DNA of 7,970 nt from CAZEIW01 sp964512305 (GCA_964512305.1 CAZEIW010000201.1:1-7970); one strand, 5' to 3'. Positions 1-6,336 are shown, numbered from the stretch's first letter. Notes: generated by a model not told the origin, from the letters alone. Made by a program: numbers and translations.

Positions 1-29
1 GCGCGCGGAAGACCGCGCATGCCAGGCGC

Positions 30-1430
30 ATGGATCCGGTCGATGTCACCTGGCTGCGCATGGATCGGCCGGCGAACCTGATGACCATCGTCGGCGTGCT
101 GATCCTCGCCGGACCCGTGGACGTCAACCGGATCGAAGCCACCCTGGCCGAGCGGCTGCTCGCATACGATCGCTTCCGGGAGCGCGTCGAGACCCGCGCG
201 GACGGGTACTGGTGGCACGAAGACCCGAACTTCGACATCGCGCACCACATCAAGCGCGCGCGCCTTCCCGATGCGGCCGGCAAGGCGGAGCTGCAGCGTT
301 TCGTGGCCGATCTCGCGGGGCGGCCGCTCGACCACGCGCACCCGCTGTGGGACTACCACATCGTCGAGGATTTCGAGGGCGGCGCGGTGCTGGTCGCAAG
401 GCTTCACCATGCGATCGCGGACGGCATCGCGCTCGTGAACGTCCTGCTTTCGATGACCGACGAGCGTCCCGACGCGCCGATCGGGCGGCTCGGACGCGAC
501 GAGCGCGCCGCGGCCACCTGGTCCGAAGACCTGTTCGGGCTGGCCGGAAAGCTTGCCGCCGCCGGCCTGCGGGTTTCCGAGGACGCCTGGAAGGCCTGGT
601 TCGACTTCGCCATGAATCCGCTGCGGGCGGCCGACTACGTCCGCCAGGGCGCCGGCATCGCGTCGGAGCTCGCCTATCTGCTCATGATGCCGACCGACAC
701 GGCGACACGCCTGAAGGGCGTGCCGCTCGGCGACAAGCGGGTCGCCTGGGGCGACCCGATTCCCCTGCCCGACGTCAAGGCGATCGGCCGCGCGCTGGGG
801 TGCTCGGTCAACGATTTGCTGCTTGCCGCCGTCACCGGGGCGATCAAGGGATACCTGGAGGAGAAGGGCGACAGCAGCGACGGCGTCGAAGTCAGGGCGC
901 TCGTGCCGGTCAATCTGCGTTCGCCCGGCAGCGGCGAGGAGCTGGGGAACCGCTTCGGCATCGTCGCCGTCGAGCTGCCGGTCGGGTTCGCGAGCCCGCT
1001 CGAGCGGCTGCACGAGATCCGGCGCCGCATGGAAGCGCTCAAGACCTCGTACGAGCCGTCGGTGACGCTGGGCCTGTTCGCCGGGCTTGGCTACGCGCCG
1101 CAGGTCGTCCAGGACAAGCTGTTCGATCTGCTGCTGAGCCGCGCCACCGCAGTGATGACCAACGTGCCGGGACCGCAGAAGCCGCTGTACCTCGCGGGCT
1201 CGGAGCTGAAGCAGGTGATGTTCTGGGTCCCGCAGTCGGGCAACATCGGGGTCGGCGCATCGATCCTGTCGTTCAACGGCAAGGTCCATTTCGGCCTCAT
1301 CACCGATGCCGCCCTGGTGCCGGACCCGCAGGCCATCGTGGCCCGGTTCGCGCCCGAGTTCGAGCGCCTTGTCTACTTCGTGTTGATGAGCGACTGGGGG
1401 CCGGGCGGGGCGCAGGAGCCCGCGGCCTGA
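30..1430 (+). CDS. Wax ester synthase / acyl-CoA:diacylglycerol acyltransferase (WS/DGAT family)
   Basis: Transfers an acyl group from acyl-CoA to a long-chain alcohol (wax ester) or to diacylglycerol (triacylglycerol), usually at the cytoplasmic membrane or lipid droplet surface. Seen in the 466-residue product: the catalytic HHxxxDG motif as HHAIADG at residues 126-132, preceded by a PLW motif (105-107); an ND motif (N261-D262); and NVPGP at 378-382. All are hallmarks of bacterial WS/DGATs, and the length is normal for the family. The start is uncertain. The ATG at 30 has no good ribosome site, and the frame stays open to the left edge (first full codon at position 3), so the true start may lie outside the window. 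The gene converges on the minus-strand TPR gene. Which acceptor it prefers cannot be read from sequence, but the fatty alcohol-forming reductase 2.9 kb away argues for wax esters. Family assignment is very secure. Confidence 0.95.
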   Translation: MDPVDVTWLRMDRPANLMTIVGVLILAGPVDVNRIEATLAERLLAYDRFRERVETRADGYWWHEDPNFDIAHHIKRARLPDAAGKAELQRFVADLAGRPLDHAHPLWDYHIVEDFEGGAVLVARLHHAIADGIALVNVLLSMTDERPDAPIGRLGRDERAAATWSEDLFGLAGKLAAAGLRVSEDAWKAWFDFAMNPLRAADYVRQGAGIASELAYLLMMPTDTATRLKGVPLGDKRVAWGDPIPLPDVKAIGRALGCSVNDLLLAAVTGAIKGYLEEKGDSSDGVEVRALVPVNLRSPGSGEELGNRFGIVAVELPVGFASPLERLHEIRRRMEALKTSYEPSVTLGLFAGLGYAPQVVQDKLFDLLLSRATAVMTNVPGPQKPLYLAGSELKQVMFWVPQSGNIGVGASILSFNGKVHFGLITDAALVPDPQAIVARFAPEFERLVYFVLMSDWGPGGAQEPAA

Positions 1431-1452
1431 GGGCGGCGGGATCGGCGGCAAC

Positions 1453-1474
1453 GACGCCGGCGAGGCGCCGGGTC
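1453..1474. terminator. Possible bidirectional hairpin between convergent genes
   Basis: In the 85-bp gap between the convergent WS/DGAT and TPR genes, GAC(1453-1455) and CCGGCG(1457-1462) pair with CGCCGG(1466-1471) and GTC(1472-1474). This gives a 9-bp GC-rich stem with one bulged G (1456) and an AGG loop. Position and symmetry fit transcription ending from both sides. There is no T-run on either side, so it is not a classical intrinsic terminator. GC-rich DNA readily produces such stems by chance. Confidence 0.35.
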
Positions 1475-1515
1475 GGGCCGGGGATCGCGGCAGGCGCGGG
1501 CGCCGTTCGGGCCGA

Positions 1516-2367
1516 TCAGCCCCCCAGCTCGGCCTTCGCAAGCTCCGTGTCGAGCCGCTCCATCGCGTCGGCGGAGGGGCACGAGGCGGCTTCGCGGTAA
1601 AGGGCGGTGGCGCGCTCGAGTCCCGCCTTGCCGGACATCATCGCGAGCCCGTTCGCATACTCGATGCGCGCGATCGCCGAGTGCGGATTGAGCTCCAGCG
1701 CGGCCTCGAAGTGCGCGACCGCCTGCTCCCGGGTCGCTCCGTAGGTCAGGCCCGCGAGCGTGGCGCCGACCTTGCTGACGATCTCGGCGTGCCAGGTGCC
1801 CATGGCGACATGCGCGTCGGCGTGGCGCGGGTCGAGGCGGATCGCATGCTCGAGGCTGGCCCTGACCTTGCCGCCAAGACCCTGGGCGAGAGCCTTCACG
1901 ACCGAGATCCCCTGGCCGTAGCGGCCGAGCGCCTGGGCATGGAAATACCAGGCGTTGACAACCGCGCTGCTGCGCTTGAAGACCGACTCGGCCCGCGCAG
2001 CGGACTCGAGGAACAGCGCGTGCCGGGCCTTCTCGTCCGGTTCCAGGTAGGTCGCGTAGATGTTGGCCGCCTTGTTGGCGACGCCGCAGCCGAGGGGCCC
2101 GATACCCAGGCCCAGCTCGACCGCTCGGCCGAACTCGCCGCGGTGATAGGCGCGCCACGCGTCTTCCAGCGTGGCCGCCGCCCGGTCGAGCGCGACTGGC
2201 GGCGCGAAGTCGGGGCACTGCGCGACGAGGCTCTTCAGCTCGTCGAGCGCCGGATAAGGTTCGCGGTCGCCCTGATGCAGCCGGGCCCAGTTCGCCTTCA
2301 GGCGCGCGCCCGGATATTCATAGGCCTTGTCCGCATGAGGAAAGGCCTTCCACGCCAGCTTCGTCAT
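1516..2367 (-). CDS. TPR-repeat protein of unknown function
   Basis: A 283-residue protein with no signal peptide or membrane segment, so probably cytoplasmic. Two tetratricopeptide-like helical pairs are visible near residues 168-195 (SLEHAIRLDP followed by an AHVAMG helix) and 216-244 (AVAHFEAALELNP followed by an ARIEYANGL helix). The 55-160 region is also Ala-rich and helical, with less regular repeats (for example around YHRGEFGRAVELG at 74-86). No catalytic motif is recognised. TPRs normally act as protein-binding scaffolds. The ATG is well supported: a GAGG ribosome site lies 7 nt upstream and overlaps the stop codon of the patatin gene, leaving only 9 nt between the two genes. This implies co-transcription and probably translational coupling with the hydrolase. 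A role as partner or adaptor at lipid droplets is inference from position only. The arrangement loosely recalls the RMDN-type TPR family, but I cannot confirm that. Confidence 0.8.
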   Translation of the reverse strand: MTKLAWKAFPHADKAYEYPGARLKANWARLHQGDREPYPALDELKSLVAQCPDFAPPVALDRAAATLEDAWRAYHRGEFGRAVELGLGIGPLGCGVANKAANIYATYLEPDEKARHALFLESAARAESVFKRSSAVVNAWYFHAQALGRYGQGISVVKALAQGLGGKVRASLEHAIRLDPRHADAHVAMGTWHAEIVSKVGATLAGLTYGATREQAVAHFEAALELNPHSAIARIEYANGLAMMSGKAGLERATALYREAASCPSADAMERLDTELAKAELGG

Positions 2368-2374
2368 CGGCTCG

Positions 2375-2378
2375 CCTC
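2375..2378 (-). promoter_or_regulatory. Ribosome binding site overlapping the patatin stop codon
   Basis: On the minus strand the sequence reads TGAGGCGAGCCG-ATG. GAGG at 2378-2375 shares two bases with the patatin TGA stop (2379-2377) and sits 7 nt before the TPR gene ATG (2367). It fixes the TPR start and suggests that ribosomes ending on the patatin gene re-initiate on the TPR gene. Confidence 0.65.
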
Positions 2379-3612
2379 AGGCCGCAGAGCGCGCGCCCGG
2401 ACCGTCGGAGCGGGGTCTCACCAGGCCTTCGAGCCGATCGAGCGCCTCGACCAGCTTCGCCGAGGTCAGCCTCAGGTCCGCGGCGCCGCGGCGGCCGCCC
2501 CTGCCTCCACGGTCGAGCAGCGTGCGCGGTTCGTCGAGCACGCGGGTGTCGATCGCGATGCCATGACGGCCCAGGATGACGCCCAGCTCGGCGCGCCGCC
2601 GCCGCAGGTCCTCGCGCGTCCTCTGATAGGCGTGCTCGCACAGGCGCCTGCGGTCGGAATAGCTGAAGGCGTTGGTGAAGAACATCTCGACGTCGTCGCG
2701 ATCGGGCTCGAAGAGCACGATGTCGGCGTCCGGATATTCCCTGCGGTAGCGCTCCATGCCCGCCTGCATGCGCGACCGGATCAGCGTGCGGAACGTCTGC
2801 GACATGACCGACGCCAGACCGCCCCGGACGACTGAGATCTCCTTGCGGTGCTTGCGCCGCGCGGCCAGCCGGGCGTCGAAGGGCACGAGCGGATTGACGC
2901 ACACCAGCAGCTTCGCGCCCTCGCGCAGTGCCACCGACGCATGCAGCGTCTTGGTCAGCGCCCCGTCCACGTAGTACCGGCCGCGGATCTCGACCGGCGG
3001 AAACAGGCCGGGCAGCGCGGCGCTTGCCTGGACCGCGCGCGAGATCGGCACGTCGTCCCAGCCTTGCGCGCCGAAGGGAACCGATTCGCCGGTGTCGATG
3101 TCGGTCGCCACTAGGAACAGCTTGCGGTCGAGCTTGCGGAAATCGTCGGTCCTCGGAGGCTCCGACAGCAGGCGGGCCAGGTACTCGCCGACGCCGGCGT
3201 TGTCGAAGACGCCCAGCGGCAGGGCGCGCGCGAGGCGGCCGAAGGACTCGAAAAAGCCCGTCGAACCCCCGCTCGCGATGTAGTCGCGGACGGCGGTCGC
3301 CAGCAACTCCGGCACCAGCGAGAGGCGGCTCGCGTATTCTCCGACGGCCGGGCGCAACAGCAGGTCGGGCTCGAACGGGTCGTCGGCGGCATCGCTCTCG
3401 ATGAACCTCCGATGGATGTCCGCCGGCGCCAGACCGTTCGCGAGTCCGGCGGCGATGAAGCCGCCGGAGCTCACACCCACGTACACGTCGCAGGCAGTCG
3501 GATCGAAGCCGTCAAGCGCCTCGCCGAGCGCGACCAGCGCTCCTATCTCGTAGATCGCGCCCAGCGGGCCGCCGCCGGCCAGCGCGACCCCGCGACGCGG
3601 ATTTGCCGTCAT
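2377..3612 (-). CDS. Patatin-like phospholipase / neutral-lipid hydrolase
   Basis: A Ser-Asp dyad acyl hydrolase of the patatin family, expected to release fatty acids from phospholipids, acylglycerols or other esters. Numbered from the ATG at 3612 (411 residues): the oxyanion-hole loop GGGPLG at 13-18, nucleophile elbow GVSSG at 46-50 (Ser48), and the second catalytic element YYVDG with Asp216. A core of about 230 residues is followed by an extension of about 180 residues rich in Arg and Glu, with a DVEMFF segment and a long charged helix (REDLRRRRAEL). No signal peptide or membrane helix is seen, so it probably works in the cytoplasm or on a droplet surface. The start could instead be the in-frame GTG at 3636, adding 8 residues and leaving a 15-nt gap after the phasin gene. 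Neither start has a good ribosome site. I chose ATG because it sits closer to the first beta strand. It lies between phasin and TPR genes on the same strand, consistent with an operon. Catalytic family is secure; the substrate is not known. Confidence 0.9.
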   Translation of the reverse strand: MTANPRRGVALAGGGPLGAIYEIGALVALGEALDGFDPTACDVYVGVSSGGFIAAGLANGLAPADIHRRFIESDAADDPFEPDLLLRPAVGEYASRLSLVPELLATAVRDYIASGGSTGFFESFGRLARALPLGVFDNAGVGEYLARLLSEPPRTDDFRKLDRKLFLVATDIDTGESVPFGAQGWDDVPISRAVQASAALPGLFPPVEIRGRYYVDGALTKTLHASVALREGAKLLVCVNPLVPFDARLAARRKHRKEISVVRGGLASVMSQTFRTLIRSRMQAGMERYRREYPDADIVLFEPDRDDVEMFFTNAFSYSDRRRLCEHAYQRTREDLRRRRAELGVILGRHGIAIDTRVLDEPRTLLDRGGRGGRRGAADLRLTSAKLVEALDRLEGLVRPRSDGPGARSAA

Positions 3613-3651
3613 CGGGGCCGCTGGAGTTTGCCGCACGATCGACCGGCCGCA

Positions 3652-4107
3652 TCAGCTATGCGTGGCCGCCTCGTGAGACCGCTCATGCCGGACCCTGGCC
3701 GCCGGCTTTTCCATCGTCTCCGTGAGTTCCCTGGTGACGGTGGTCAGCTCGGCGACGCGTTGCGCCAGCGTGTCGAGATCCTTCTTCGTCGGAACGCTCA
3801 ATGCGTTGAGCGCCCGCGAGACACGCTCTTCGAACACGCGCTCCAGGTTGTCCCAGGAGAACTGATCGATCGACTTCGTCGCTTTGGCCTTCACCTCGGC
3901 GTAAGCGTCTCCGGCGGCTTTCTTCGCCTGCGCCTGCACGGCTTCGCCCTCCACGACCAGCGCGTCGAAGATCTTCGTGCCTTCCTTCTGGGCTTTGGCA
4001 AACGCGCCCAATCCCGCCAGCCAGATCTGCGTGGCCGAATCGCGGATGGTCGCGACCAGTGGAACTTCACCGCCCGTGCGGGCGAGTTCTTTCAGTTTGC
4101 CGACCAT
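3652..4107 (-). CDS. Phasin family protein (polyhydroxyalkanoate granule-associated, PhaF/PhaI type)
   Basis: Phasins are small amphipathic helical proteins that coat intracellular storage granules, classically polyhydroxyalkanoate (PHA). The 151-residue product carries QIWLAGLGAF at residues 27-36, the recognisable core of PhaF/PhaI-type phasins. A charged helical middle follows, then a segment at 92-122 (FEERVSRALNALSVP, then a heptad-like KKDLDTLAQRVAELT) typical of the oligomerising coiled coil of this family. The basic AKPAA-type DNA-binding tail of PhaF is absent and only a short charged tail (131-151) follows, so it is PhaI-like. The start is fixed by AGGAGG 6 nt before the ATG at 4107; in-frame starts farther upstream (4167, 4140) lack this. 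It leads the minus-strand block and faces an FNR-like site. No PHA synthase is in the window, and the neighbours are wax ester genes, so the coated granule may be neutral lipid (inference). Confidence 0.9.
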   Translation of the reverse strand: MVGKLKELARTGGEVPLVATIRDSATQIWLAGLGAFAKAQKEGTKIFDALVVEGEAVQAQAKKAAGDAYAEVKAKATKSIDQFSWDNLERVFEERVSRALNALSVPTKKDLDTLAQRVAELTTVTRELTETMEKPAARVRHERSHEAATHS

Positions 4108-4113
4108 TTCAAA

Positions 4114-4119
4114 CCTCCT
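4114..4119 (-). promoter_or_regulatory. Strong ribosome binding site of the phasin gene
   Basis: A perfect AGGAGG on the minus strand (CCTCCT on +), spaced 6 nt from the ATG at 4107. It rules out the in-frame upstream starts and predicts high expression, as expected for a granule coat protein. Confidence 0.85.
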
Positions 4120-4123
4120 GTTC

Positions 4124-4136
4124 GAGGACCGTCCTC
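4124..4136. repeat. 13-bp palindrome in the phasin leader
   Basis: GAGGAC-C-GTCCTC is a perfect 6-bp inverted repeat around one central base, placed 4 bp upstream of the phasin AGGAGG. The one-base centre suits a DNA operator better than an RNA hairpin. It lies downstream of the predicted phasin transcription start, where a repressor would block elongation or translation. Which protein would bind is not known. Confidence 0.4.
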
Positions 4137-4145
4137 TCATATGAG
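4136..4145. repeat. 10-bp perfect palindrome at the predicted phasin transcription start
   Basis: CTCAT-ATGAG is a perfect palindrome sharing its outer base with the 13-bp palindrome next to it. It spans roughly -6 to +4 relative to the phasin transcription start predicted from the FNR-like site. It could be an operator half of a compound repressor site. A short palindrome alone could be chance. Confidence 0.35.
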
Positions 4146-4186
4146 GGTGTAAGACGTCCAGCGCCACGCTCGTTGATCCTCGTCAA
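4139..4186 (-). promoter_or_regulatory. Predicted FNR/Anr-type class II promoter for the phasin operon
   Basis: Read on the minus strand: the FNR-like dyad (4186-4173), then a -10-like TACACC (4151-4146) centred 31 bp from the dyad centre, with a predicted start near 4139. That places the activator at about -40.5, close to the -41.5 usual for class II FNR activation. The leader would be about 30 nt and contain the AGGAGG. The -10 match is moderate (T, A and one further A of TATAAT), so the promoter is a prediction. Confidence 0.45.
4173..4186. promoter_or_regulatory. FNR/Anr-like binding site
   Basis: TTGAT-CCTC-GTCAA on the + strand (TTGAC-GAGG-ATCAA on the minus strand). It fits the Anr/FNR consensus TTGAT-N4-(A/G)TCAA and differs from the symmetric E. 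coli FNR box at one base. Seven of the ten specified bases are A or T in a GC-rich region, which makes a chance match less likely. It lies in the divergent intergenic region, where a low-oxygen regulator could reach both promoters. Confidence 0.55.
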
Positions 4187-4220
4187 TCGAGCCGTGGGCG
4201 GGCACCGTACGCTGAATTCG
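4173..4220 (+). promoter_or_regulatory. Predicted FNR/Anr-type promoter for the reductase-fadD operon
   Basis: To the right of the FNR-like dyad, TACGCT (4208-4213) keeps the key T, A and final T of a -10 hexamer. It is centred 31 bp from the dyad centre, the same distance as on the minus side. The predicted start is near 4220, leaving a leader of about 80 nt before the ATG at 4300. The -10 element is weak, so this promoter is less certain than the phasin one. Confidence 0.3.
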
Positions 4221-4243
4221 AAGTGAAATCGCATTCGAGCCGT
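4187..4243. repeat. 9-bp direct repeat TCGAGCCGT flanking the predicted reductase promoter
   Basis: TCGAGCCGT occurs exactly at 4187-4195 and again at 4235-4243, 48 bp apart, on either side of the TACGCT element. In addition ATTCGA occurs at 4216-4221 and 4233-4238. These may be binding sites for a second regulator or chance in a short intergenic region. No known consensus was recognised. Confidence 0.25.
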
Positions 4244-4288
4244 CCGCGATTTGCGACTCAATAAGGCCGCGCGTCTCGCGGCGGCTCC

Positions 4289-4292
4289 GGAG
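4289..4292 (+). promoter_or_regulatory. Ribosome binding site of the acyl-CoA reductase gene
   Basis: GGAG 7 nt upstream of the ATG at 4300. Two ATG codons occur in a row (4300 and 4303); the spacing favours the first, giving a product starting MMYFVTG. Confidence 0.65.
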
Positions 4293-4299
4293 CACCACC

Positions 4300-6285
4300 A
4301 TGATGTACTTCGTCACCGGAGCGAGCGGATTCATCGGCAAGCGGCTGATGCGCGATCTGCTCGCCCGACCCGATGCCACCGTGTACTTCCTGATCCGGAA
4401 CGCGGACCCGCAACGCATCGAAAGCCTGAGGCGATACTGGGGCGCGAACGCGCAGCGGGCCATTGCGGTCGAGGGCGACCTAACCGCGCCGGGGCTCGGC
4501 GTCGCGCCGGCCGCGCTCGAGAAGCTCAACGGCGCCATCGATCACGTCTTCCACCTCGGGGCGGTCTACGCGCTCGACGCCGATCCGGAGCTCGAGACGA
4601 GGACCAATGTCGAAGGCACCCGCAACGTGCTGCGCTTCGCCGAGCGGATCGGCGCCCGGCGCTTCCATCATGTCAGCTCGATCGCCGCCGCCGGCCTCTA
4701 CGAGGGCGTCTTCCGCGAGGACATGTTCGAGGAAGCCGAGAACCTCGCGCATCCCTACTTCGCCAGCAAGCACGAGTCGGAGCGCGTGGTCCGAAAGGAG
4801 TGCAAGCTTGCCTGGCGGATCTACCGGCCCGGCATCGTCGTCGGCGACTCGCGCGACGGCGAGATGGACAAGATCGACGGACCGTACTACTTCTTCAAGC
4901 TGATCCAGAAGGCGCGCCGGTGGCTTCCGCCGTGGATGCCGGGCATCGGCTTCGAGGGCGGCCGGATCAACCTCGTTCCCGTCGACTTCGTCGCCCGCGC
5001 GCTCGACCACCTGGCCCACCTCGAGGGGCTCGACGGGCGCTGCTTCCATCTGACCGACCCGCACCCGCGCCGCGTCGGCGATATCCTGGCCATTTTCGCG
5101 CGCGCCGCGCACGCGCCGGACATGACGATCCGGATCAACGCCGCTCTTCTCAATCTCATTCCGTCGGCACTGCTGCGCAGCCTGATGGCGCTCACGCCGG
5201 CCAGGCGCATCCGCGAGGCGGTCATGCGCGATCTCGGACTGCCGGACGGCATCCTTTCGTTCGTCAACTATCCGACGCGCTTCGACTGCCGCGAGGCGCA
5301 GCGGCTGCTCGAGCCGGCGGGGATCCGCGTCCCGCCGCTCGAGGACTATGCCTGGCGGCTCTGGGACTACTGGGAACGCAATCTCGACCCCGACCTTTTC
5401 GTCGACCGCTCGCTGCGCGGCCGGGCCGCCGGCAGGGTCGTCCTGATCACCGGCGGATCCGCGGGCATCGGCCTGGCGGCGGCGCTCAGGCTGTCGTCCG
5501 CCGGCGCCGTCACGATCGTCGCCGCGCGCGATCCGGCCAGGCTCGACGCCGCGCGCGAGGAGGCCGCCGGCCGTGGGCTGTCCCTGATCACGCGCGCGGT
5601 CGACGTCACCGACCCGTCCGAATGCGAGGCGCTTGCGCGCTGGATCGAGCAGGAGCACGGCGGGGTCGACATCCTGATCAACAGCGCGGGCCGGTCGATC
5701 CGCCGCGCGATCGAAAAGTCGTACGACCGCCTCCACGACTACGAACGCACGATGCGCGTCAACTATTTCGGGGCGCTCCACGTCACCATGGCGGTGCTCC
5801 CGGGGATGGTCAGGAAGCGCGGCGGCCACGTGATCAACATCTCGTCGATCGGCACCCTCACCAACGCGCCGCGGTTCTCGGCCTACCTGGCGTCCAAGGC
5901 GGCCCTCGAGGCGTGGACCCGTTGCGCGGCCGCCGAATTCCTCGACCAGGGCATCCAGTTCACGACGATCAACATGCCGCTCGTGCGCACCGCGATGATC
6001 GCCCCGACCAGCCTCTACGAGCACGTGCCGGCGCTCAGTCCCGAGGAAGCGGCGAACTTCGTCGTCGATGCCGTGATCCGCCGGCCCGCCCGCATCGCGA
6101 CCCGCCTTGGGGTCTTCGGCCAGATCGTGAACGCGGTCTCGCCGCGGATCGCGCACATCGTCATGAACACCAGCTTCCGGATGTTCGCGGATTCGGCGGC
6201 GGCGCGCGGAGAGGCGCCGGGAACGGACCGGCCGACGGCCGACCAGGTCGCGTTCACCGAGCTGTTGCGCGGCATGCATCTGTAG
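4300..6285 (+). CDS. Two-domain fatty acyl-CoA reductase (fatty alcohol-forming)
   Basis: Predicted to reduce long-chain acyl-CoA (or acyl-ACP) through the aldehyde to the fatty alcohol with NADPH. The 661-residue product has two Rossmann reductase domains. The N-terminal extended-SDR domain has GASGFIG at 7-13, Ser126/Ser127 in HHVSSIAAAG, and YFASK (Tyr153, Lys157). The C-terminal classical SDR domain, resembling Acinetobacter Acr1, has TGGSAGIG at 384-391, NSAG at 461-464 (usual form NNAG), ISS at 514-516, and YLASK (Tyr529, Lys533). Length, domain order and many segments (FREDMFEEAE, DGPYYFFK, NYPTRFD, WDYWERNLDPDLF, RIATRLGVF) match from memory the 661-residue Marinobacter alcohol-forming reductase (Maqu_2220 type). 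Both active sites look intact. It heads an operon with fadD, 51 nt downstream. A simple pairing of epimerase-like and ketoreductase functions is the alternative, but the resemblance argues against it. Confidence 0.9.
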   Translation: MMYFVTGASGFIGKRLMRDLLARPDATVYFLIRNADPQRIESLRRYWGANAQRAIAVEGDLTAPGLGVAPAALEKLNGAIDHVFHLGAVYALDADPELETRTNVEGTRNVLRFAERIGARRFHHVSSIAAAGLYEGVFREDMFEEAENLAHPYFASKHESERVVRKECKLAWRIYRPGIVVGDSRDGEMDKIDGPYYFFKLIQKARRWLPPWMPGIGFEGGRINLVPVDFVARALDHLAHLEGLDGRCFHLTDPHPRRVGDILAIFARAAHAPDMTIRINAALLNLIPSALLRSLMALTPARRIREAVMRDLGLPDGILSFVNYPTRFDCREAQRLLEPAGIRVPPLEDYAWRLWDYWERNLDPDLFVDRSLRGRAAGRVVLITGGSAGIGLAAALRLSSAGAVTIVAARDPARLDAAREEAAGRGLSLITRAVDVTDPSECEALARWIEQEHGGVDILINSAGRSIRRAIEKSYDRLHDYERTMRVNYFGALHVTMAVLPGMVRKRGGHVINISSIGTLTNAPRFSAYLASKAALEAWTRCAAAEFLDQGIQFTTINMPLVRTAMIAPTSLYEHVPALSPEEAANFVVDAVIRRPARIATRLGVFGQIVNAVSPRIAHIVMNTSFRMFADSAAARGEAPGTDRPTADQVAFTELLRGMHL

Positions 6286-6324
6286 CGCCGACGCCGTGGC
6301 GCCCTGTCCGCCGGGGCACGTACC

Positions 6325-6330
6325 GAGGAG
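6325..6330 (+). promoter_or_regulatory. Strong ribosome binding site of fadD
   Basis: GAGGAG ending 6 nt before the ATG at 6337. It fixes the start of fadD within the 51-nt gap that follows the reductase stop codon. No separate promoter is evident in this gap. Confidence 0.8.
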
Positions 6331-6336
6331 ACGACG

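Noticed and set aside
1681..2835. A + strand open frame across the TPR and patatin genes
   Set aside because: It has no recognisable domain or ribosome site and lies opposite two genes with convincing motifs.
3613..3636. GTG at 3636 as the start of the patatin protein
   Set aside because: Possible, and it would bring the gene within 15 nt of the phasin stop, but it has no ribosome site and adds residues before the expected first strand. Kept as an alternative in the gene entry.
3650..3654. TGATG stop/start overlap at the end of the phasin gene, suggesting coupling to a downstream start
   Set aside because: The ATG at 3652-3650 is out of frame with the patatin gene, so it cannot be its start.
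4108..4167. In-frame phasin starts upstream at 4167 (GTG) and 4140 (ATG)
   Set aside because: AGGAGG lies 6 nt before the ATG at 4107. The upstream extension would be translated from the palindrome and promoter region and does not look like phasin sequence.
4158..4186. TTGACG on the minus strand (4186-4181) read as a sigma-70 -35 element
   Set aside because: At 17-18 bp spacing the -10 position reads CGCTGG or GCTGGA, which is not acceptable. The same bases fit the FNR-like dyad better.
6286..6336. Possible hairpin in the gap between the reductase gene and fadD (GCCC...GGGC)
   Set aside because: Only a 4-bp stem with a long loop and no T-run. The two genes are more likely co-transcribed.
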